Source of the DNA: Octadecabacter sp.
GTDB taxonomy: Bacteria > Pseudomonadota > Alphaproteobacteria > Rhodobacterales > Rhodobacteraceae
DNA: 5,181 nucleotides
NCBI GenBank assembly: GCA_018500065.2
Contig: JAHBAO020000088.1
Location: 1-5,181 of the forward strand
Direction of reading: 5' to 3'
Shown here: piece after piece, positions 1 to 5,077 of the stretch
Layout: each line of letters opens with the position of its first letter
How positions within the stretch are numbered: the stretch's first letter is position 1
Position numbers and translations under genes: made by a program
Notes under the pieces: model-generated
What the model was told of the DNA's origin: nothing
What the model saw: the letters and a program-made list of their open reading frames with translations, nothing else
Databases searched by the model: none

Positions 1-1788
1 AAGGGTCGACGCGCCAACGGTGTAGAAACGCCCGTTGCTGCCGAAGACCAAGAGACGGTCCGTGGTTTGGGCGTGAAATATGAACCGCCCTTCGTCGCCG
101 TCTTTGAACTTTAGCTCACGCGCGAGGTCGATATGGCCCGTCATCGCGCGAATCCAGCCCATTTTAGAGCAGACCACGGTAACAGGTTCCTTGTCGATCA
201 TCGCCTCAAGCGGCACGTCTTCGACAACACCAGCTTCGGCAAATGTCGTGCGGCGTGCACCGCCCTCATAGGATTCGCCGAATTGTTTACGGGTTTCGCG
301 CAGCTGTTCGGCGATGGTTTTCCACTGAAGGTCATCGCTGTCGAGCAGGTCTTCGAGGCCAGCGCGTTCCAGCATCAAAGCGTCACGTTCCTTGACCAGC
401 TCTATTTCTTCCAAGCGGCGCAAAGAGCGCAGGCGCATGTTCAAAATCGCTTCGGCCTGCGTTTCGGTCAGACCCATTTCACCACCCGCAACAGGGGAGA
501 CATAGTCGGCCTCGTCCATCGCGCGCACGTGGGTCTTGCCCCAATCTTCGGCCATCAATGCGGTCTTTGGGCTGTCGTCGTAGCGGATAATGTCGATCAC
601 GCGATCTAGGTTCAGGAAGGCGATGATGAAACCTTCAAGGACCTCAAGGCGGTGGTCGATTTTTTCCATCCGGTGCCGTGAGCGGCGGATCAACACATCG
701 CGGCGGTGATCAAGGAACGCGCGCAGCACTTCCTTGAGGCTACAAACCTTTGGTGTCAGCCCGTCGATCAGCACGTTCATGTTCAGACTGAACCGCGTTT
801 CCAGATCGGTATTGCGGTAGAGCATGCCCATGAGGACTTCGACATCGACGTTCTTGGACTTCGGTTCCAGTACGATGCGAATGTCATCCGCGGATTCATC
901 GCGCACGTCCGCGAGGATCGGGACCTTCTTAGCCTCAATCACTTCTGCGAGTTTTTCGATCAGACGGGATTTTGGCACTTGATATGGAATTTCGGTGATG
1001 ACGACCTGCCATTGACCGCGTCCAAGGTCTTCGACCTCGTATTTACAACGCAGGCGGAAACCACCTTTGCCGGTGCGGTAGGCCTCGGCGATGTTTTCTT
1101 TCGGCTCAACGATCACGCCACCAGTCGGAAAATCAGGACCGGGGATATATTCGAGGATCGTTTCATCACGCGCATTGGGTGCTTTAATCAGATGCAAACA
1201 CGCACCAATGAGCTCTTCGAGGTTATGGGGCGGGATGTTGGTCGCCATGCCCACTGCGATGCCGCTTGATCCATTGGCAAGCAGGTTCGGGAAGGCGGCG
1301 GGAAGAACAACAGGTTCTTCCAGCGTTCCGTCGTAGTTTTCACGGTAATCAACGGCGTTCTCGTTGAGACCCTCAAGCAGCGCTTCGGCCGCTGCGGTCA
1401 TCCGCGCTTCTGTGTATCGGGCAGCAGCAGGGTTATCGCCGTCGATGTTGCCGAAGTTACCTTGGCCATCCACCAGCGGGTAGCGCACGTTGAAGTCCTG
1501 TGCGAGACGCGCCATCGCATCATAGATCGCAGCATCGCCATGCGGGTGATAGTTGCCCATAACGTCGCCAGAGATTTTCGCGGACTTACGAAAGCCGCCC
1601 TTGCTGGCCAGCTTTAATTCACGCATCGCGTACAAAATTCTGCGGTGAACGGGTTTCAACCCATCACGCGCATCAGGCAGAGCGCGGTGCATAATTGTCG
1701 ACAACGCATACGTCAGGTAGCGATCCCCCAGCGCGCGGCGCAGGGTTTCTGTCGGGTTCATCTTGGGGTCGAGCGTTTCATCCGTCAT
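1..1788 (-). CDS. parC: DNA topoisomerase IV subunit A (ParC), C-terminus cut by window edge
   Basis: ParC is the DNA-cleaving subunit of topoisomerase IV (ParC2ParE2), which decatenates daughter chromosomes in the cytoplasm. The minus frame is open from the ATG at 1788-1786 to base 1, giving 596 codons of a family usually about 750 residues long. The N-terminal DNA-gate domain begins with LRRALGDRYLTYALST and DARDGLKPVHRRILYAM, which is ParC rather than GyrA wording (GyrA has YAMSVIVSRALPDVRDG). The catalytic tyrosine is Tyr125 in AAARYTEAR (codon 1416-1414), and the quinolone-region motif YHPHGDAAIYDAM covers about residues 82-92. Tower and coiled-coil regions follow, with GARRTTFAEA near the end of the cleavage core. 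The first blades of the C-terminal beta-pinwheel (VTVVCSKMGWIRAMTGHI, then DRLLVFGSNGRFYTV) run off the edge. The start gives the usual MTDE opening, but no strong Shine-Dalgarno precedes it. The neighbouring gene is divergent. Confidence 0.96.
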   Translation of the reverse strand, partial: MTDETLDPKMNPTETLRRALGDRYLTYALSTIMHRALPDARDGLKPVHRRILYAMRELKLASKGGFRKSAKISGDVMGNYHPHGDAAIYDAMARLAQDFNVRYPLVDGQGNFGNIDGDNPAAARYTEARMTAAAEALLEGLNENAVDYRENYDGTLEEPVVLPAAFPNLLANGSSGIAVGMATNIPPHNLEELIGACLHLIKAPNARDETILEYIPGPDFPTGGVIVEPKENIAEAYRTGKGGFRLRCKYEVEDLGRGQWQVVITEIPYQVPKSRLIEKLAEVIEAKKVPILADVRDESADDIRIVLEPKSKNVDVEVLMGMLYRNTDLETRFSLNMNVLIDGLTPKVCSLKEVLRAFLDHRRDVLIRRSRHRMEKIDHRLEVLEGFIIAFLNLDRVIDIIRYDDSPKTALMAEDWGKTHVRAMDEADYVSPVAGGEMGLTETQAEAILNMRLRSLRRLEEIELVKERDALMLERAGLEDLLDSDDLQWKTIAEQLRETRKQFGESYEGGARRTTFAEAGVVEDVPLEAMIDKEPVTVVCSKMGWIRAMTGHIDLARELKFKDGDEGRFIFHAQTTDRLLVFGSNGRFYTVGASTL

Positions 1789-1953
1789 AGATCGTGTGTA
1801 ACGGGGCCGGATTTGCGCGACAACGGGGAAATCGGATGCATCTGTGTAAAATTTCCCCGCAACTATCTGAGAAACCCCCTCCCGAAATCATCACGGACTT
1901 GTTAGGGTATCGTTGTGAGTGAGTAAAAACAGAATCTCTGGGGGGTTCTTACA
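1789..1953. promoter_or_regulatory. Divergent intergenic region between parC and the SH3 gene
   Basis: This 165-base gap separates parC (leftward) from the SH3-protein gene (rightward), so promoters for both should lie here. Candidates for the rightward gene are TTGTTA at 1899-1904, followed after 17 bases by a weak AGTAAA at 1922-1927, and a better -10-like TAAAAT at 1847-1852 that lacks a recognisable -35. No convincing -35/-10 pair was found for parC; TTGCGG (complement of 1857-1862) has only a poor -10 partner. The symmetric element at 1824-1859 is listed separately. A G-rich run (1939-1945) just upstream of the ATG at 1954 probably acts as the ribosome binding site. That promoters are present is inferred from the gene layout; the exact boxes are weak. 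Confidence 0.45.
1824..1859. repeat. Perfect 9+9 inverted repeat with a nested GATGCATC palindrome
   Basis: CGGGGAAAT (1824-1832) is repeated as its exact reverse complement ATTTCCCCG (1851-1859) across an 18-base spacer. The spacer contains the 8-base palindrome GATGCATC at 1835-1842. Because both flanking genes point away from it, it is unlikely to be a terminator. It lies 36-71 bases upstream of parC and could be an operator or part of a 5' leader. The right arm overlaps the -10-like TAAAAT at 1847-1852. The symmetry is directly visible; a regulatory role is inference, and I do not recognise it as the site of a named regulator. Confidence 0.5.
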
Positions 1954-2436
1954 ATGAAAAGCTATGTGTGGCTGACCTTCGCCTTTATGGGTTGGGGCTA
2001 TTACGAAATGTCTGGCGGCGCGGATTTTGTTCCGGTTGAGCGCGTCACCGCAGCGGTTGAGGTTGAAGAACCCGAGATCGTCGCACGTGCGGATACGGCG
2101 ACTTTGCTGTCTGTTTCTTCATCCAACATCATTGCACAGCCTGAAACAACAGCGGCTGAGGTTGAAGCTGCCGTTGCTAACGCTGTTGCGCTCGACACGG
2201 TTGACGTGGTTGCGCCAATTGTTGAGCCAGAGCTTGATATTCGACAGGTCGGCAGTTCCCGCGTGAATATGCGTATGGGTCCGAGCACCAATTTTGAGGT
2301 CATCACGACCTTGAACAGCGGTACCAAGCTGGAAATCCTGTCCGTCAATGAAGACGGTTGGGCGAATGTCAGCACCGTTGATCGTGGAATCGAAGGCTGG
2401 ATGGCCGAACGCCTTTTGACGGACTCCGACCTCTAA
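1954..2436 (+). CDS. Membrane-anchored bacterial SH3 (SH3b) domain protein
   Basis: The product is 160 residues and uncharacterised. Residues about 4-17 (YVWLTFAFMGWGYY) form one hydrophobic segment without a lipobox cysteine, so it is best read as an N-terminal membrane anchor or uncleaved signal with the rest in the periplasm. Residues about 25-95 are a low-complexity Ala/Val/Glu/Thr-rich acidic linker, probably disordered. Residues about 96-155 are an SH3b domain: it opens with SSRVNMRMGPST (the family's usual N-x-R-x-G-P-S), continues through the turn EDGWANV, and closes with GWMAERLL. SH3b domains commonly bind cell-wall peptides or act as structural modules in envelope proteins; the ligand here is unknown. 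The ATG at 1954 follows a G-rich run by about 8 bases and gives the anchor at the very N-terminus. Small proteins with this anchor-linker-SH3 layout are familiar in Rhodobacteraceae. It is followed after 42 bases by the SDR gene on the same strand. Confidence 0.88.
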   Translation: MKSYVWLTFAFMGWGYYEMSGGADFVPVERVTAAVEVEEPEIVARADTATLLSVSSSNIIAQPETTAAEVEAAVANAVALDTVDVVAPIVEPELDIRQVGSSRVNMRMGPSTNFEVITTLNSGTKLEILSVNEDGWANVSTVDRGIEGWMAERLLTDSDL

Positions 2437-2447
2437 TGTAGCCTTGC

Positions 2448-2468
2448 TGCCCCGCGGCATGCGGGGCA
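2448..2468 (+). other. GC-rich hairpin between the SH3 and SDR genes
   Basis: TGCCCCGC (2448-2455) pairs perfectly with GCGGGGCA (2461-2468) across a 5-base loop. It begins 11 bases after the SH3 stop codon and ends 10 bases before the SDR ATG at 2479. No T-tract follows, so it does not meet the standard form of an intrinsic terminator. It could protect the 3' end of the upstream message, attenuate read-through, or limit ribosome access to the SDR start, whose own Shine-Dalgarno is weak. The stem is visible; the role is inference. Confidence 0.5.
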
Positions 2469-2478
2469 TGAAGTCTGC

Positions 2479-3306
2479 ATGAAAAAATCTATTCTAATCA
2501 CCGGCTGTTCGTCCGGTATCGGGTATGACGCGGCGCATGGAATGCGCGAAGCCGGATGGCGTGTGTTTGCGTCTTGTAGACAAGCCGCCGATTGCGAGCG
2601 GCTGAAATCCGAAGGGTTCGAAAGCCCCCTCATGGATTACAATGACACAAAAACCTTGGAGGCTGGCCTTGCCGAAGTGTTGGCCGCCACAGGTGGAACG
2701 TTGGACGCTTTATTCAATAACGGCGGCTTTGGCACGCCAGGCGCAGCTGAGGATCTCCCGCGGGAGGCGCTGCGCGCCAACTTCGAAACAAACGTATTTG
2801 GCGTCCATGATCTAAGCACACGGGTCATCCCAGTAATGCGCGCACAAGGGCATGGGCGGATCGTCAACCATTCTTCCGTCCTTGGGCTTGTCGCAATGCG
2901 GTGGCGGTCGGCCTATAACGCTAGCAAATTCGCGCTTGAAGGGCTGACGGATACCCTGCGGCTTGAGATGGCGGACACAAACATCAAAATCGTAACGATG
3001 AATACTGGCCCCGTGACGTCTGACATTCGCAAAAAGTCGATTCCGCACTTTGAGAAATGGATCGATTGGGAAAACTCGCCGCGTCGTGCGCAATATGAGG
3101 CGACATTGCGCAAACGTCTGTATGAAGATTCTGGGCCCGATAAGTTTGAGCTGCCAGCATCCGCCGTGACTGCGAAGCTGCTAAAGGCGGTCACGCACCC
3201 GAACCCCAAGCCGCGGTATTACGTCACAACCCCGACCTATTTGATGGGTTTTCTAAGGCGAATCCTGACATCGCGCGGTTTAGACCGTGTTTTGCGAAAG
3301 GGCTGA
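2479..3306 (+). CDS. Classical SDR-family NAD(P)-dependent oxidoreductase (YbbO-like)
   Basis: The 275-residue product is of normal length for a classical short-chain dehydrogenase/reductase with a Rossmann fold. The cofactor motif TGCSSGIG is at residues 8-15. Arg34 after the second strand (ASCRQ) suggests NADP(H) preference. NNGG at 80-83 stands where NNAG is usual. The catalytic tetrad is Asn105, Ser133 (in NHSSVLG), Tyr146 and Lys150 (YNASK). MNTGPV (174-179) corresponds to the PG motif after the sixth strand. The N-terminal wording resembles Escherichia coli YbbO, an NADP-dependent aldehyde reductase, and the retinol/hydroxysteroid dehydrogenase branch. The C-terminal basic segment (LRRILTSRGLDRVLRKG) could associate with membrane, but this is a guess. 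The substrate cannot be read from sequence; an aldehyde or ketone is likely. The start at 2479 is favoured because the ATG at 2468 in the same region meets a stop four codons later and the cofactor motif begins seven residues in. Confidence 0.93.
   Translation: MKKSILITGCSSGIGYDAAHGMREAGWRVFASCRQAADCERLKSEGFESPLMDYNDTKTLEAGLAEVLAATGGTLDALFNNGGFGTPGAAEDLPREALRANFETNVFGVHDLSTRVIPVMRAQGHGRIVNHSSVLGLVAMRWRSAYNASKFALEGLTDTLRLEMADTNIKIVTMNTGPVTSDIRKKSIPHFEKWIDWENSPRRAQYEATLRKRLYEDSGPDKFELPASAVTAKLLKAVTHPNPKPRYYVTTPTYLMGFLRRILTSRGLDRVLRKG
3274..3293 (+). terminator. Weak terminator-like hairpin plus T-run inside the 3' end of the SDR gene
   Basis: CGCGGT (3274-3279) pairs with ACCGTG (3284-3289), including one G-T pair, across a TTAG loop, and TTTT (3290-3293) follows directly. 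It lies within the last codons of the SDR gene, 13 bases before its stop codon is complete. The stem is short and the T-run only four bases, so it may be a chance result of coding sequence. If active, it would separate the SDR transcript from the twin-TM/adenosyltransferase pair downstream. Confidence 0.2.
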
Positions 3307-3365
3307 GGCTTTTAATTCGGGCAGCGCCTGTTAGCTGTCATTAATAATCGAAAGGACACGACATC

Positions 3366-3566
3366 ATGGAAAAAGACCCGTTCTTCTATGTCATTATTGT
3401 TGCTTGCCTCGTTGTGGCGGCCATTCTCGCGTGGGGTCTGTCGACGTTTCAGGCTGGTGGGGACGGCAAGCGGTCTAACAAGATCATGCAGTTGCGCATT
3501 GCGGCGCAGTTTGTGGCTGTGGTGCTGATCGTGGCATTTGCCTACTTCAAAACCCAAGGGGGGTAA
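3366..3566 (+). CDS. Twin-transmembrane small protein, HIG1 domain-like
   Basis: This is a 66-residue integral membrane protein with two helices, about residues 6-27 (starting FFYVIIVACLVVAA) and 45-61 (IAAQFVAVVLIVAFAYF). A basic, glycine-containing loop (GGDGKRSNK) joins them. The loop end MQLRIAAQ, with Arg44 and Gln48, resembles the R-x3-Q part of the HIG1 (hypoxia-induced gene 1) signature. Eukaryotic HIG1 relatives assist cytochrome c oxidase assembly or activity, and alphaproteobacteria carry short relatives, so a respiratory-membrane role is plausible here but inferred. The ATG at 3366 is preceded by AAAGGA (3351-3356). The gene stops 4 bases before the adenosyltransferase gene and carries that gene's ribosome binding site in its last codons, which argues for one transcript. 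The upstream 59-base gap after the SDR gene has no convincing promoter. Confidence 0.87.
   Translation: MEKDPFFYVIIVACLVVAAILAWGLSTFQAGGDGKRSNKIMQLRIAAQFVAVVLIVAFAYFKTQGG
3556..3563 (+). promoter_or_regulatory. Ribosome binding site of the adenosyltransferase gene, inside the twin-TM gene
   Basis: AAGGGGGG lies entirely within the last codons (Gln-Gly-Gly) of the twin-TM gene and is 7 bases from the ATG at 3571. Only TAATTAA separates it from that start, with the upstream stop TAA at 3564-3566. This arrangement implies translational coupling and supports 3571 as the start. Confidence 0.65.
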
Positions 3567-3570
3567 TTAA

Positions 3571-4143
3571 ATGGTCGTCTTGAACAAAATTTACACGCGC
3601 ACGGGTGATGCTGGCGAAACGGCCTTGGGCAATGGCACCCGCGTGGCAAAGCATTCCCAACGGGTGAATGCCTATGGCACCGTGGATGAAACCAACGCGA
3701 CCGTTGGCCTAGCGCGGCTACACGCAACAGGAGAAATGGATGCACAATTGGCGATGATCCAAAACGATCTTTTTGATCTAGGTGCGGACCTGTGCCGTCC
3801 CGAAATGGAGAAAGACGCGGACGCCGAATACCCGCCGCTGCGGGTTTCAGATGCGCAAGTCACGCGGTTGGAAAACGAGATTGATGCGATGAATGACGTG
3901 CTGTCGCCGCTGCGCAGTTTTATTTTGCCAGGCGGGTCTGCTTTGGCCGCGCAATTGCATCTTTGTCGTACCGTGTCCCGTCGTGCTGAACGTTTGTCGG
4001 TTGAATTGGCGAGCGTAGAATCAGTTAACCCTGCGGGAATCAAATATCTGAACCGCTTGTCTGACTGGTTCTTCAATGCGTCCCGCATCGCCAACAATAA
4101 CGGCAAAGATGACGTTTTGTGGGTTCCGGGCGCAAACCGGTAG
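3571..4143 (+). CDS. PduO-type ATP:cob(I)alamin (corrinoid) adenosyltransferase
   Basis: The enzyme transfers the adenosyl group of ATP to cobalt(I) corrinoid, making adenosylcobalamin for enzymes such as methylmalonyl-CoA mutase; it acts in the cytoplasm as a trimer of helical bundles. The 190-residue length is normal for the family. The N-terminal ATP-binding stretch is KIYTRTGDAGETAL (residues 6-19). GTVDETNA (36-43) carries the conserved Glu40 and Asn42. FILPGGS (117-123) and RTVSRRAERLS (133-143) are the helix with the conserved arginines and glutamate, the region affected in human MMAB disease variants. YLNRLSDWFFNASR (159-172) is the C-terminal signature. All key motifs are present, so it should be active. 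It belongs to the PduO/MMAB family, not the CobA/CobO family, although automated annotation often names it cob(I)yrinic acid a,c-diamide adenosyltransferase. It is coupled to the twin-TM gene just upstream. Confidence 0.95.
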   Translation: MVVLNKIYTRTGDAGETALGNGTRVAKHSQRVNAYGTVDETNATVGLARLHATGEMDAQLAMIQNDLFDLGADLCRPEMEKDADAEYPPLRVSDAQVTRLENEIDAMNDVLSPLRSFILPGGSALAAQLHLCRTVSRRAERLSVELASVESVNPAGIKYLNRLSDWFFNASRIANNNGKDDVLWVPGANR

Positions 4144-4318
4144 GCGTTGATAGCGCGAACATCATTGACATGGTGAAATATTTGGGCGTTTTTTCACAAA
4201 CGCGACGTCGGGATTACACTTCACGTCGATTCTGGCCTGTTTCTCCAGCAACGGCTGCGGTATTCGGGACTAGAAATTCAAGCAGGTGCAACATGCACCA
4301 AACTAGGGAGAAACGCTG
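4144..4318 (+). promoter_or_regulatory. Control region upstream of etfBA
   Basis: This 175-base gap lies between the adenosyltransferase and etfB. The best promoter candidate is TTCACA (4193-4198), a 16-base spacer, then TACACT (4215-4220), about 100 bases from the start codon. A perfect TTGACA at 4165-4170 has no acceptable -10 at 16-18 bases. GCGTTT (4186-4191) pairs with AAACGC (4198-4203), but the stem is weak and lacks a following T-run, so no good terminator for the upstream gene was found. The etfB ribosome binding site AGGGAG (4305-4310) is strong and 8 bases from the ATG. The hairpin at 4285-4299 is listed separately. Confidence 0.45.
4285..4299 (+). other. Symmetric element / small hairpin just before the etfB ribosome binding site
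   Basis: GGTGCA (4285-4290) and TGCACC (4294-4299) are exact reverse complements around ACA. The 15-base element ends 5 bases before AGGGAG. As DNA it has the shape of a small dyad operator; as RNA it would be a 6-base-pair stem with a tight 3-base loop next to the ribosome binding site. Which reading is right, if either, cannot be told from sequence. Confidence 0.4.
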
Positions 4319-5077
4319 ATGAAGGTCCTCATACCCGTCAAACGCGTGATCGATTATAACGTTAAAGTTCGTGTGAAAGCGGACGGAAGCGGAGTTGATC
4401 TTGCGAACGTCAAAATGTCCATGAACCCGTTTGATGAGATTGCTGTCGAAGAAGCGATCCGTCTTAAGGAGGCTGGCAAAGCGGAAGAAGTTATTGCCGT
4501 TTCCATCGGTGTGAAGCAGTCCCAAGAAACGCTGCGCACTGCGCTGGCAATGGGCGCTGATCGCGCGATCTTGGTTGTGGCGACTGATGATGTGCACGAA
4601 GACATCGAGCCACTGGCCGTTGCGAAGATCCTGAAAGGCATCATCGACGAAGAACGGCCGGGGCTGGTTCTTGCGGGTAAGCAAGCGATCGACAACGACA
4701 TGAACGCGACAGGCCAGATGTTGGCTGCGCTGACAGGTTGGTCACAAGGTACATTCGCGTCTGAGCTGGACGTGGACGGCGACAGCGCAACAGTTACACG
4801 TGAAGTCGACGGCGGCTTGCAGACCATCAAGGTCAAGATGCCAGCCATCGTGACAGTTGATCTGCGCTTGAACGAGCCGCGTTACGCGTCGCTGCCAAAC
4901 ATCATGAAGGCGAAGAAAAAGCCGATGGATGAGAAGACACCGGCTGATTACGGCGTCGATACGGCCCCTCGTTTGGCTGTCGTTGGCACGGCTGAACCTG
5001 AAACACGCGCAGCTGGTATCATAGTTAAATCTGTCGATGAACTGGTTGAGAAACTCAAAGAAGCGGGGGCTGTATAA
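4319..5077 (+). CDS. etfB: Electron transfer flavoprotein subunit beta
   Basis: EtfB forms a heterodimer with EtfA that accepts electrons from acyl-CoA dehydrogenases and related flavoenzymes and passes them to ETF:quinone oxidoreductase. The 252-residue product matches the usual length of about 250-255. It opens with MKVLIPVKRVIDYNVKVRV. NPFDEIAVEEA is at residues 36-46, and the AMP-binding core includes ALAMGADRA (75-83) and GKQAIDNDMNATGQM (120-134). The recognition loop, LRLNEPRYASLPNIMKAKK (182-200), carries Leu192, equivalent to human Leu195, which docks into partner dehydrogenases. The sequence is of the mitochondrial-like, group I type and not the nitrogen-fixation (FixA) or bifurcating type, judged by this loop. 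The start has a strong AGGGAG upstream. Its stop codon overlaps the etfA start (TAATG), so the two subunits are translationally coupled. Confidence 0.97.
   Translation: MKVLIPVKRVIDYNVKVRVKADGSGVDLANVKMSMNPFDEIAVEEAIRLKEAGKAEEVIAVSIGVKQSQETLRTALAMGADRAILVVATDDVHEDIEPLAVAKILKGIIDEERPGLVLAGKQAIDNDMNATGQMLAALTGWSQGTFASELDVDGDSATVTREVDGGLQTIKVKMPAIVTVDLRLNEPRYASLPNIMKAKKKPMDEKTPADYGVDTAPRLAVVGTAEPETRAAGIIVKSVDELVEKLKEAGAV

Noticed and set aside
133..1269. Plus-strand open frames of 158 and 187 codons (133-609 and 706-1269)
   Set aside because: They lie fully opposite parC, whose minus frame translates into a continuous, recognisable ParC with all motifs. Their translations resemble no family I know.
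2001..2375. Minus-strand open frame of 124 codons under the SH3 gene
   Set aside because: Its Ser/Thr/Ala-rich translation is the shadow of the Ala/Val-rich linker, and the plus frame has a clear SH3b domain.
3343..3348. AATAAT as a -10 box for the twin-TM gene
   Set aside because: No acceptable -35 hexamer lies 16-18 bases upstream, and the start would leave a leader too short to be sure of the AAAGGA ribosome binding site.
3672..4106. Minus-strand open frame of 144 codons opposite the adenosyltransferase
   Set aside because: The plus frame carries every PduO-family motif, while the antisense product shows no domain pattern.
4186..4203. GCGTTT/AAACGC stem as a terminator after the adenosyltransferase
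   Set aside because: Only six base pairs, half of them A-T, with the T-run in the loop rather than after the stem.
4205..4228. Direct repeat ACGTCG (4205-4210 and 4223-4228) with palindrome CGACGTCG at 4203-4210
   Set aside because: Six-base repeats of this kind are expected by chance in GC-rich DNA, and they straddle the promoter candidate without clear symmetry to it.
4119..4319. Plus-strand 66-codon frame bridging the adenosyltransferase end and the etfB start
   Set aside because: It begins inside the adenosyltransferase gene, lacks a ribosome binding site at its first ATG and has an unremarkable composition. Only the last eight codons are kept, as a possible leader, in the findings.
4214..4848. 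Minus-strand frames of 156 and 164 codons opposite etfB
   Set aside because: They are antisense to a fully recognisable EtfB, with no supporting features.
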